Positions 7,735-14,472 of a stretch of DNA of 16,467 nucleotides are shown piece by piece. The stretch spans positions 1 to 16,467 of the forward strand of contig JAQVNR010000027.1 of NCBI GenBank assembly GCA_028703035.1, given 5' to 3'. Origin of the DNA: Bacilli bacterium (lineage in GTDB: Bacteria > Bacillota_I > Bacilli_A > RF39 > UBA660). Below the pieces are notes generated by a model that saw only the letters and a program-made list of their open reading frames with translations, had not been told where the DNA came from and made no database searches. Position 1 is the stretch's first letter; each line of letters begins with the position of its first letter. The position numbers and the translations under genes are program-made.

Positions 7735-7770
7735 ATTAGTTATAATTATCCACAGATAATTATAACTAAT
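7735..7770 (-). terminator. Perfect 16-bp hairpin after surface gene 2
   Basis: ATTAGTTATAATTATC (7735-7750) is exactly complementary to 7755-7770 around the 4-nt loop CACA. It stands 16 nt after the stop of surface gene 2 and just before the promoter of surface gene 1. The U-run after it is poor, so it may be a terminator, an mRNA stabiliser, or a protein-binding palindrome. Confidence 0.5.
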
Positions 7771-7785
7771 ATTTTATCAATCAAT

Positions 7786-9132
7786 CTATTCGCTTAATAC
7801 ATATGGGCTCTCAGCCGTGCCATCTCCACTTATTGCTGTGATACTAGATTTTAGATAGACAGAAGGGCGCACGCGAAAGGTATCACTCGCAGAGCATTTA
7901 CACGGAGTGCCACTATTTAAAAATCGAAACGCATCTTCGGAGGTGCCGGATTTTGGGGTTATTAGCCATTCAATAATACCACTGCCTAAATAAAGCCAGC
8001 TTTGATCATAACAACCAGATGTATTATAAGAACTTAGATTAGTTGTTCTAGCGCAGGTTGCTTCCAGAACTGCATATCCATAGTCACTTGGATACATTAA
8101 ACCAATATATCCTTCACCTGTAGTTGGTCTGCCGCTATAAACATTTGTCCCCCTTTCCGCAGGGTAGAAAATATTAGCGGTAGCATCATCTGTACTATGC
8201 CCACCTAACTTCCACGTCACGTTTTCAATTAATGATTTGCTCGCTTGATTAATACTAGTATAATAATCGCCATTTAGATATGTTTTTAAACTAGAAGTGT
8301 TCCAGTTATTTACACTACCACTATCCCAAGCATAATTACCGATAGAGTCTGCTTTGATTAATTTAACTAGATTTTCTCCTGTTATTCCGTGAGTATAGTC
8401 ATCAAAGACACCAATTATTCTCCACGTCTCATTATTAAATGTAACATAATTATTTGGGTCTATTCCTTCATAGCGGTATCCATTTTCATCATAAACCCCA
8501 GTTTCTAATGAATTATCAGCAAGTGATATTATATGATTATTTAAACAGTTTTCAGTTAAGCAAGGGTCTAAGTAATTTTCAATCCCTACATGAGCTTTAA
8601 AAGTCTTATTCATATCTTCAAATTGGTTTTCTCCTGTTTCATAAAAATATACATCAAGGACATATGTGTGTGTTGCACTATTTGTTTCGCCTAAAAATTT
8701 ACCATTCCCTAATACAATATCATTTGTTCCAATTCCGGTTCTGTCTAAAATAGAATTTACGATACTGCCATTATTTGCTGTATTAGTTGAGGTAAGTGTA
8801 TAACTTATTGCTCCTTCAGTAAATGTGTTTTCATCTATTATTAAAGTTATTTCATAACGCATAACCGCTGTTGTTATAGCACTTGTACCAGCTACAGTAA
8901 ACTCTTTACTGGCAAAAGGTTCATATGATGGTTCTATATTACTAGCAGTTATTCCGTCCCCACCATTAAAAACTATATCCATTTCACCAGAATTCATAGT
9001 AATAGTTTTATCAATTTCAGCGCCTATAATATCAGCTGTAAAATAAGCATATGCTATACCTACTAAGAAAAAGAATACTGTTATAGTAATTATTACTAAT
9101 AAAATTTTATTTATTTTTGTTAACAAACTCAA
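7786..9132 (-). CDS. Surface gene 2: paralogue of surface gene 1 with a different C-terminus
   Basis: Exported 448-aa protein. Residues 1-311 match surface gene 1 except at positions 2, 36 and 65: the membrane/signal segment ending AYAYFTAD, the beta-rich region, then the WRIIGV/DUF6273-like domain. From residue 312 the sequences diverge at many sites, while anchors such as GLMYPSDY, CARTTNLS, SWLYLG, EW-ITP, VRPS-YLKSS and PYVL remain. Synonymous third positions also differ there, so the C-termini are diverged alleles and not a recent copy. The variable block includes a Cys-Lys-Cys absent from copy 1. TTG start with AGGTG before it. Its own promoter directly abuts the ylmC stop codon. Function unknown; cell-surface recognition is likely. 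Confidence 0.8.
   Translation of the reverse strand: MSLLTKINKILLVIITITVFFFLVGIAYAYFTADIIGAEIDKTITMNSGEMDIVFNGGDGITASNIEPSYEPFASKEFTVAGTSAITTAVMRYEITLIIDENTFTEGAISYTLTSTNTANNGSIVNSILDRTGIGTNDIVLGNGKFLGETNSATHTYVLDVYFYETGENQFEDMNKTFKAHVGIENYLDPCLTENCLNNHIISLADNSLETGVYDENGYRYEGIDPNNYVTFNNETWRIIGVFDDYTHGITGENLVKLIKADSIGNYAWDSGSVNNWNTSSLKTYLNGDYYTSINQASKSLIENVTWKLGGHSTDDATANIFYPAERGTNVYSGRPTTGEGYIGLMYPSDYGYAVLEATCARTTNLSSYNTSGCYDQSWLYLGSGIIEWLITPKSGTSEDAFRFLNSGTPCKCSASDTFRVRPSVYLKSSITAISGDGTAESPYVLSE
7873..7947 (-). other. Variable segment of surface gene 2 (codons 396-420)
   Basis: This is the counterpart of the variable segment in surface gene 1. It has the same 25-codon length between the same anchors but only about five identical residues. 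G+C is 36/75 (48%), above the roughly one-third of the upstream coding region. Equal length with near-complete residue change suggests substitution rather than indel diversification. Confidence 0.5.
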
Positions 9133-9155
9133 GTTTATGCACCTACTCTATGTTT

Positions 9156-9184
9156 ATTATAGTATTTTTAAGAGTCGTTTGCAA
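9156..9184 (-). promoter_or_regulatory. Promoter of surface gene 2
   Basis: On the minus strand: TTGCAA (9179-9184), 17-nt spacer, perfect TATAAT (9156-9161). The -35 ends one base before the ylmC stop codon at 9185. Confidence 0.7.
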
Positions 9185-9412
9185 TTAATTTTGTAAATTT
9201 ACAAGAATTACGTCACTTCCAATTGTTACTATTTGTTTAAATGTAATGTTTATTTCACTGCCATAACTTATTCTTCGCATTAGTTTTATTGGCTCAACAA
9301 CCAAGCTATTAATAAAACCATCACTATTTATATTAATATCAACTATTTTACCAAGTCTGGTTCCATCTGTAATATTTACAATATCTTTACGTTGTAAATC
9401 ACTCATTAACAT
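9185..9412 (-). CDS. ylmC: YlmC/YmxH family PRC-barrel protein
   Basis: Small 75-aa PRC-barrel protein of the YlmC/YmxH sporulation-associated family; biochemical role unresolved. The pattern MSDLQRKDIVNITDGTRLGK, then IVDI, SLVVEP and YGSEINITFKQIVTIGSDVI is characteristic: two beta-rich halves with GTRLGKIVDI at the first. In B. subtilis ylmC lies just after sigG/ylmA, and here it follows sigG by 36 bp. ATG at 9412 is preceded by GGTGAT at about 5 nt; a second ATG two codons later is possible. It is probably the last gene of the sigG operon, since a new promoter starts right behind it. Confidence 0.9.
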   Translation of the reverse strand: MLMSDLQRKDIVNITDGTRLGKIVDININSDGFINSLVVEPIKLMRRISYGSEINITFKQIVTIGSDVILVNLQN

Positions 9413-9448
9413 CTAAATCACCACTTAATTATATGGATATTTAGATAT

Positions 9449-10222
9449 TTATTTCATTAGTCTTTTAACATTTTTAATTGCGTTTTTTTCAATTCTTGAT
9501 ACTTGGGCTTGAGATACACCTAAATCATCTGCTATTTCCATTTGAGTTTTCCCATAAATATATCTTGCATATAGTACTTTTGATTCTCTTTCGTTTATTT
9601 TGTTTAGAGCTTTTTCTAAGCTTATAGAATCATCTTTATCGATTCTTTCTCTTTGATCTGCTAGTTGATCAAGTAAATAAATCGTATCTCCTCCATCATT
9701 ATATATTGGATCAAATATGCTTATCGGGCTAATCAAGCTTTCTAGAGCAGTTGCGAGTTCATACTCTGAAAGTTCAAGCTTAGTGCATACTTCAGCATTA
9801 GTTGGCTCAATACCAAACTCACGCAGATATTCTTCTTTAAATCTTAGAATAGCATAGGCATTATCTCTAATACTCCTACTAATTCTAACGACACTAGAGT
9901 CTCTTATAAATCTTTTTATTTCGCCTAATATAAGTGGGACTGCATAAGTTGAAAACATAACATTATATTCTAAAGAAAAATTATCTACTGCTTTAATAAG
10001 TCCTACACAACCTATTTGAAATAGGTCATTCATATCATGTTTACCATTATTATATTTTTGGATAATACTTAAAACTAGTTTTAAGTTGCCACTAACTAAC
10101 TCATCTTTAGCTAGTAAATCTCCACTTTGATATTTTTTAAATAACTCTGTCATTTCCGGAGCTTTTAAAACTTTTAAAGTATTTGTATCAACTCCAGTTA
10201 TTTCAACTTTATATTTATTCAA
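9449..10222 (-). CDS. sigG: RNA polymerase sporulation sigma factor SigG
   Basis: Late forespore sigma factor, active after engulfment and driving spore coat/germination and DNA-protection genes. It is 257 aa. The N-terminus KVEITGVDTNTLKVLK matches the SigG-specific start (KVEICGVDTSKLPVLK in B. subtilis), which separates it from SigF. Region 2 has GNLKLVLSIIQKYN, DLFQIGCVGLIKAVDNF and FSTYAVPLILGEIKRFIRD. The middle has FDPIYNDGGDTIYLLDQ. The region 4 helix-turn-helix is KTQMEIADDLGVSQAQVSRIEK at the C-terminus. The start is TTG at 10222, about 10 nt after AAAGGAGC. It lies between a 51-aa membrane protein gene and ylmC, in the conserved spoIIGA-sigE-sigG order. Confidence 0.95.
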   Translation of the reverse strand: MNKYKVEITGVDTNTLKVLKAPEMTELFKKYQSGDLLAKDELVSGNLKLVLSIIQKYNNGKHDMNDLFQIGCVGLIKAVDNFSLEYNVMFSTYAVPLILGEIKRFIRDSSVVRISRSIRDNAYAILRFKEEYLREFGIEPTNAEVCTKLELSEYELATALESLISPISIFDPIYNDGGDTIYLLDQLADQRERIDKDDSISLEKALNKINERESKVLYARYIYGKTQMEIADDLGVSQAQVSRIEKNAIKNVKRLMK

Positions 10223-10288
10223 ATAAAAAAGCTCCTTTCACTCTATATTGAGCAAAAGAAGTTTTTTTTATTCATTAGTTAATATATA

Positions 10289-10444
10289 TTATGGATTAAC
10301 TAATTTAAATAACCAATATCCAATTGCGATACCTACAAGTATCGTTAGAGCTATAACCAAAAGTATTAAGATTGCTTTTAATGGTTTGCTCATCCCTTTT
10401 TTATCTTCTACAGTTACTGCTTCATTTATATTAGCGTTTTCCAT
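10289..10444 (-). CDS. 51-aa single-span membrane protein between sigE and sigG
   Basis: Short gene not recognised from any named family. ATG at 10444 follows GGAGAGTG by about 4-6 nt, a good ribosome site. The protein starts MENANINEAVTVEDKKGMSK, about 20 polar, partly acidic residues. One long hydrophobic span follows at about residues 22-47 with GIAIGYW, and it ends with KLVNP. It lies between sigE and sigG on the same strand, 66 nt upstream of the sigG start, where B. subtilis has no gene. A strong housekeeping-type promoter precedes it. This position suggests co-expression with sigG and a possible role in forespore regulation, but that is context only. No signal-peptide cleavage site is evident, so it is likely an inner-membrane protein. 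Confidence 0.7.
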   Translation of the reverse strand: MENANINEAVTVEDKKGMSKPLKAILILLVIALTILVGIAIGYWLFKLVNP

Positions 10445-10464
10445 ATCACACTCTCCTAGCTATA

Positions 10465-10493
10465 ATTGTAGTATAAAAATTTATAATTGTCAA
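10465..10493 (-). promoter_or_regulatory. Promoter of the 51-aa gene and sigG
   Basis: On the minus strand: perfect TTGACA (10488-10493), 17-nt spacer, TACAAT (10465-10470, 5 of 6). This is SigA-like and not an obvious SigF/SigG-type promoter. It would give a leader of about 14 nt before the ATG at 10444. Confidence 0.65.
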
Positions 10494-10538
10494 AATTTTT
10501 GTGTCAATTAGACAATATATTAAGTTTGTTTAGTAAAC

Positions 10539-11231
10539 TTATCTATTCTCTAGAAAAGTTTGTAGTCTTTTTACAACCTTTTTTTCAATCCTTGAGATAT
10601 ATGACTGGCTTATACCTAATATTTCTGCTACTTCTTTTTGGGTATAATCATCGGTATTATTAAGCCCATATCTTAAAACCATAATAACTTTCTCTCTATC
10701 ATCTAAGAAGTTTAACTCTCTTTCTAGACTTTCTTTATCTATTTTATTAGAAAATGCTTCATAAACAATATCTTCTTCTGTACCTAAGATATCCTCTAAA
10801 TGTAGTTCATTTCCTTCAGAATCAAATGATAATGCATCTTCAAAGCTAATCTCACTTTTTCTTTTTTTATTTTTTCTTAAAAACATTAATATCTCATTAG
10901 AAATACATCTACTACAATATGTTGCTAGTTTAATATTCTTATCAGGTTTATAAGTTTGAATACCTTTTATAAGACCAATCGACCCAATACTAACTAAATC
11001 TTCTAAATCATAGCCTGTATTTTCATATTTTTTAGCAAGAAATACTACTAATCTTAAATTATGTTCAATTAAGATATTTCTAGCATTTATATCTCCTTCT
11101 TTACTTCTTAAAACGTATGTTAATTCATCTTCTTTAGATAAAGGTGGAGGAAGAGCATCACTTGAACCAACATAAAAGATTTTACTTTCAATTTTTAATA
11201 CTTTACAAATCCAAATTAATAATTTATTCAT
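10539..11231 (-). CDS. sigE: Pro-sigma-E, mother-cell sporulation sigma factor
   Basis: First mother-cell sigma factor of sporulation, made as an inactive precursor and cleaved by SpoIIGA. It is 230 aa. The N-terminal hydrophobic/basic leader MNKLLIWICKVLKIESKIF leads into YVGSSDALPPPLSKEDE, which matches the cleavage region YIGGSEALPPPLSKDEE of B. subtilis. The leader is about 19 residues, compared with 27. Region 2 is HNLRLVVFLAKKYENTGYDL, DLVSIGSIGLIKGIQTYKP and KLATYCSRCISNEILMFLRK. Region 4 is TQKEVAEILGISQSYISRIE. Its ATG overlaps the TGA of spoIIGA by 4 bp (ATGA), so protease and target are translationally coupled, as expected for this pair. Confidence 0.96.
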   Translation of the reverse strand: MNKLLIWICKVLKIESKIFYVGSSDALPPPLSKEDELTYVLRSKEGDINARNILIEHNLRLVVFLAKKYENTGYDLEDLVSIGSIGLIKGIQTYKPDKNIKLATYCSRCISNEILMFLRKNKKRKSEISFEDALSFDSEGNELHLEDILGTEEDIVYEAFSNKIDKESLERELNFLDDREKVIMVLRYGLNNTDDYTQKEVAEILGISQSYISRIEKKVVKRLQTFLENR

Positions 11232-11992
11232 ATAACCTCCATATTTAATATTATTTTTACTCCATTTAAACTAACATTAGATAAACCGATTAAAACTTTC
11301 TTAGTAGATTTTTTATTAACAACTATTTTATCTGGCTTAAATACTTCTAACACACCTTTATCATTTAGTACATGATAGGGAATAAAAAAAGTATTTACTT
11401 TTTTTTTAATTAAATCTTTATTAACTAAAACAACCGGAGTTCCAAAAAAAGGATCAATTAGTTTATTTCCTGTATCTAGAAAACCAGTTTCTGAAACTTT
11501 CTGACCCATATAGTATATGTCTACGTCATAGTAATTAGAATAAGTGTTTTTAAATTTTTTTATATTCTTTAAATATTTAAATAATATAATAGGGGTAATT
11601 ATAATTATCAAAATTAAATTTATTTTAAAACCATTTTTAGAAAATACAAGACCATTATTAACTAGGGATATTTGATCATTTAGTAAATAAATACTACCTC
11701 CTAATATAATACTTATAATATATAACCAAAATAAATTATCTTTAAAATATTTAAAACTTTTATAACCAAAAGATATAATAACCATAATTATACTAATAAT
11801 AAGTTTAAATAAAAGTAATAATAAACTACTTTTAATAGTAAACAATAATAAGGTAGATAAACTGCCAATTAAAGCTGCTAAAATTATTTTTTTTATTTTA
11901 GTATTTCTTTTTAAAAGGATATCAACACTTATTAATAGAAGACCATCAATAATAAAATTTATTAAGATTATTAAATCTATATATATTATCAT
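11228..11992 (-). CDS. spoIIGA: Sporulation sigma-E factor processing peptidase
   Basis: Membrane aspartic protease that cleaves pro-SigE at the sporulation septum. It is 254 aa, shorter than the roughly 309 aa of B. subtilis. The first 140 residues hold about five membrane spans (starting MIIYIDLIILINFIIDGLLL, a typical SpoIIGA opening). The rest is a cytoplasmic protease domain with the active site FLDTGNKLIDP; catalytic Asp173 lies in DTG. PVVLV and IPYHVL follow, typical of the fold. ATG at 11992 follows the ideal site AGGAGG by about 5 nt. It is separated from ftsZ by a terminator, so spoIIGA-sigE is its own unit, as in B. subtilis. Shortening is in the linker and C-terminus; catalytic parts look complete. 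Confidence 0.94.
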   Translation of the reverse strand: MIIYIDLIILINFIIDGLLLISVDILLKRNTKIKKIILAALIGSLSTLLLFTIKSSLLLLLFKLIISIIMVIISFGYKSFKYFKDNLFWLYIISIILGGSIYLLNDQISLVNNGLVFSKNGFKINLILIIIITPIILFKYLKNIKKFKNTYSNYYDVDIYYMGQKVSETGFLDTGNKLIDPFFGTPVVLVNKDLIKKKVNTFFIPYHVLNDKGVLEVFKPDKIVVNKKSTKKVLIGLSNVSLNGVKIILNMEVI

Positions 11993-12014
11993 ATCAGCCT
12001 CCTAAGATAAGTAT

Positions 12015-12040
12015 AAAAAAAAGACACCGTAAATTGTGTC
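12015..12040 (-). terminator. Terminator after ftsZ
   Basis: On the minus strand GACAC (12040-12036), an 8-nt loop, GTGTC, then eight T. It separates ftsA-ftsZ from spoIIGA-sigE. The spoIIGA promoter must lie within 11993-12035 or arise from partial read-through; no clear one was seen. Confidence 0.75.
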
Positions 12041-12055
12041 GCTTTTTAAATATTT

Positions 12056-13111
12056 TTAGAAATTATCGCGATTTCTTAAAAATGGTGGAATATCAAAGTC
12101 TGATTCATCATCTAAGATTGTGCGTGGTCTTTCTTCAGTTCTTAAATTAAAATCAACATGATCATCATCTTCAAAACCAGTAGCAATTACTGTAACAATT
12201 ACTTCTTCATTTAAGTTTTCATTAATTACTGCTCCAAAGATAATATTTATATCAGTATTAGCTGATTGTCTAACTACTTCTGCTGCATCTTCTGCTTCAA
12301 ATAAAGTTAAATTAGTTCCGCCAGTAACATTAATAATTGCCGCAGTTGCACCAGTTATACTTGTTTCTAAAAGTGGTGATGAAACAGCTTGTTTAGCAGC
12401 TTCTATTGCTCTATTTTCACCGACTCCAAGACCAATTCCAATTAAAGCATTACCTCTATTTTCCATAATAGCTTTAACATCGGCAAAGTCAAGGTTAACT
12501 AAACCTGATACCGCAATTAAATCACTAATTGACTGAACACCACGATGAAGCACATTATCAACTTCTTTAAACGCATCAAGCATTGGTGTTGCTTTATCAA
12601 TAATGTCTCTTAATTTATCATTTGGAATAACAATTAAAGTATCAACATGTTTTTTTAACTCATCAATTCCAACAACTGCTTGTTCCATTCTCCTTTTTCC
12701 TTCAAATCTAAATGGTTTAGTGACAATACCTACGGTAAGCGCACCTAAATCTTGAGAAATTTCGGCTATTACTGGCGCAGCTCCTGTACCTGTTCCTCCA
12801 CCCATTCCGCAGGTTACAAATACCATATCAGCGCCTTTAAGCGCCTCTTTAATTTCTTCTTTACTTTCCATAGCTGCTTCTCTGCCAACCTCAGGGTTAG
12901 CACCTGCTCCAAGACCAACAGTAATAGATTCACCAATTTGCAATTTATTAGCAGACTTTGATGCATTTAAAACTTGAAGATCAGTATTAGCAACAATAAA
13001 TTCAACGCCTTTAACGCCAGATTCAATCATCCGGTTAACTGCATTACAGCCACCGCCACCTACTCCTACTACTTTAATTTTAGCAATTTGATCCATCTCT
13101 AATCCAAACAT
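12056..13111 (-). CDS. ftsZ: Cell division protein FtsZ
   Basis: Tubulin-like GTPase that polymerises into the Z ring at mid-cell. It is 351 aa. The N-terminal nucleotide-binding part has VVGVGGGGCNAVNRMIE (about 14-30), ANTDLQ, and the tubulin signature GGGTGTG at 104-110. The T7-loop region NLDFADVKAIMENRGNALIG follows. The conserved C-terminal peptide FDIPPFLRNR (339-348), which binds FtsA/SepF, is kept. The linker between the GTPase domain and this peptide is only about 25 residues, so the protein is shorter than most Bacilli FtsZ (about 380 aa). ATG at 13111 follows AAGGAGAG, which overlaps the ftsA stop region; the gap is 14 nt. Co-transcribed with ftsA. Confidence 0.98.
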   Translation of the reverse strand: MFGLEMDQIAKIKVVGVGGGGCNAVNRMIESGVKGVEFIVANTDLQVLNASKSANKLQIGESITVGLGAGANPEVGREAAMESKEEIKEALKGADMVFVTCGMGGGTGTGAAPVIAEISQDLGALTVGIVTKPFRFEGKRRMEQAVVGIDELKKHVDTLIVIPNDKLRDIIDKATPMLDAFKEVDNVLHRGVQSISDLIAVSGLVNLDFADVKAIMENRGNALIGIGLGVGENRAIEAAKQAVSSPLLETSITGATAAIINVTGGTNLTLFEAEDAAEVVRQSANTDINIIFGAVINENLNEEVIVTVIATGFEDDDHVDFNLRTEERPRTILDDESDFDIPPFLRNRDNF

Positions 13112-13125
13112 AACTTACTCTCTCC

Positions 13126-14367
13126 TTAATTATCAAAAAAGTATCCAAATATTTTACCTAATATTGAATCACTAGGAATTAATACTTTTGAATCTTTATT
13201 ACACATATTTTCGACATCATCATCACTTACTGTAGAGTAAGAGCGATGTCTAAGTTTTAACTTCTCATTAAATGACTTAATCATTCCCAAGGCTGTACTA
13301 TACTTATTATCTCTAGCTCCTAAAGTATTTATAACTCCAATACTAGCCGATTCTCCAAATAAACTTGTAAGGGCAATATTAAAATCTTTAAATTCCGTTA
13401 AACCTCCTGTTATAATTATATAACTTATTTCCTTTTTTGTTAAGTGGTTAATTGAATTTTTAACATTTTTTAGTATTTCTATCATCCGACTAGCAACTAT
13501 TTCAGTCAATTCATATTGATTTATCGTAATTTCTTCATTATTTTTATTAACTATTTTAATAGTTTCTTTCGGATTCGCCCTTCTAATATTTGCCAGGGCT
13601 AAGTTTTCTTTTAAATATTTAGCATTCTTCATTTTTAAATTATATATATAAGCAATATCTTTATCAATATTTATTCCTCCTAAATTAATTACTTCATTAT
13701 TAATATATATACCTTTACTTATTACACTTACCTCTGTCTTCGCACAACCAATATTAACAACTATTCCAGTCTTTAAGTCTAAATAATCATTTTTAAAATT
13801 ATAATAATCAGCTAGTCCTGTTGAAGTAATATCTATTACTTCTAAACCTGATTTTTCAAGGATGCCTAAAATATCATAGACTTCTTTTTTAGGAGCAGTA
13901 ATTAATACCGTGCGAGCAGTTATACTTTTACCTTTTTTATTAAAAGGCTCTTTTGTTTCTCCGTCTCCTACTCTAAAAAAAACTGGAACAAGCCCAATAA
14001 GCTCCGAACTTTCATTTATTTTATTATAAGCGGTACTTTGCAAGATTCTTAAGATATCATTACTAGTTACTCTAGTGTCTTCATTTGTAATCGTATTAAC
14101 TGACTCACTTACAATAAAATTATTAAAAGTAGTGGGAATATTAGCAATAATTTTCTTTATTTTAAAATTAAGCTTAAGTGATGCTTTATCTATTACTAAT
14201 TTAATCGATTTTACTAAGGCAGCCTCATCAAATATTTCATAATTTCTAAAGCCTTTAGTTTTACCCTCAAGAGCACATAAAATATTGAATTTATTATCAA
14301 AAAATTCTGCAACTACGAGCTTTATGTTATCACAACCAATATCAATACTTCCAATTATTTTCCTCAT
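13126..14367 (-). CDS. ftsA: Cell division protein FtsA
   Basis: Actin-fold ATPase that ties FtsZ filaments to the membrane and recruits the division machinery. It is 413 aa. Phosphate-1 motif GSIDIGCDNIKLVVAEF is at residues 6-22. Later motifs are VVNIGCAKTEVSVI (about 209) and IIITGGLTEFKDF (about 315). The C-terminus KIFGYFFDN is the short amphipathic membrane-targeting helix. The start ATG at 14367 lacks a strong ribosome site: AAAGG is about 15 nt away and AGG is close by. No ATG/GTG alternative fits the family N-terminus better. In B. subtilis murB/divIB-type genes precede ftsA; here broken surface genes do. It is expressed from its own extended -10 promoter. Confidence 0.96.
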   Translation of the reverse strand: MRKIIGSIDIGCDNIKLVVAEFFDNKFNILCALEGKTKGFRNYEIFDEAALVKSIKLVIDKASLKLNFKIKKIIANIPTTFNNFIVSESVNTITNEDTRVTSNDILRILQSTAYNKINESSELIGLVPVFFRVGDGETKEPFNKKGKSITARTVLITAPKKEVYDILGILEKSGLEVIDITSTGLADYYNFKNDYLDLKTGIVVNIGCAKTEVSVISKGIYINNEVINLGGINIDKDIAYIYNLKMKNAKYLKENLALANIRRANPKETIKIVNKNNEEITINQYELTEIVASRMIEILKNVKNSINHLTKKEISYIIITGGLTEFKDFNIALTSLFGESASIGVINTLGARDNKYSTALGMIKSFNEKLKLRHRSYSTVSDDDVENMCNKDSKVLIPSDSILGKIFGYFFDN

Positions 14368-14396
14368 ATGCCTAGTAACTAGCCTTTCTAAAGTTT

Positions 14397-14405
14397 ATTA
14401 TAGCA
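14397..14405 (-). promoter_or_regulatory. ftsA promoter (extended -10)
   Basis: TGCTATAAT on the minus strand, about 30 nt before the ftsA ATG. The -35 position holds TTTCAA, a weak match, which fits an extended -10 promoter. Confidence 0.55.
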
Positions 14406-14447
14406 TGTAATATAAGTTTTTGAAAATATTTTTAAAAAAAAGTTTAT

Positions 14448-14469
14448 AAAAAAAACATCATAATGATGC
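14448..14469 (-). terminator. Terminator after broken surface gene A
   Basis: On the minus strand GCATCAT-TATGATG followed by eight T. It stands 3 nt after the stop of the C-terminal fragment and insulates ftsA. An identical element follows copy B. Confidence 0.7.
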
Positions 14470-14472
14470 TTA

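Larger units (their letters stand above)
6742..9184 (-). repeat. Tandem near-identical duplication (6742-7716 and 8210-9184, offset 1468 bp)
   Basis: The 5' two-thirds of surface genes 1 and 2 (6742-7664 and 8210-9132) differ at only about five to six bases by eye, giving three amino-acid changes: Asp2/Ser, Thr36/Ile, Lys65/Asn. Similarity extends past the start codons through the ribosome site and the promoter -10/-35. At the other end identity stops abruptly just before the TTCCACGTCACG shared by both copies. Confidence 0.95.

Noticed and set aside
6742..9132. Direct repeats as a CRISPR array or insertion sequence
   Set aside because: The repeat is a single kilobase-scale coding duplication without spacers, transposase or terminal inverted repeats.
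10248..10511. Plus-strand 87-codon frame
   Set aside because: It overlaps the better supported 51-aa minus-strand gene and its promoter, lacks a ribosome site, and opposes the operon direction.
10521..10541. Hairpin TAAGTTT/AAACTTA as a terminator after sigE
   Set aside because: Short AT-only stem at the stop codon with no following U-run on the minus strand.
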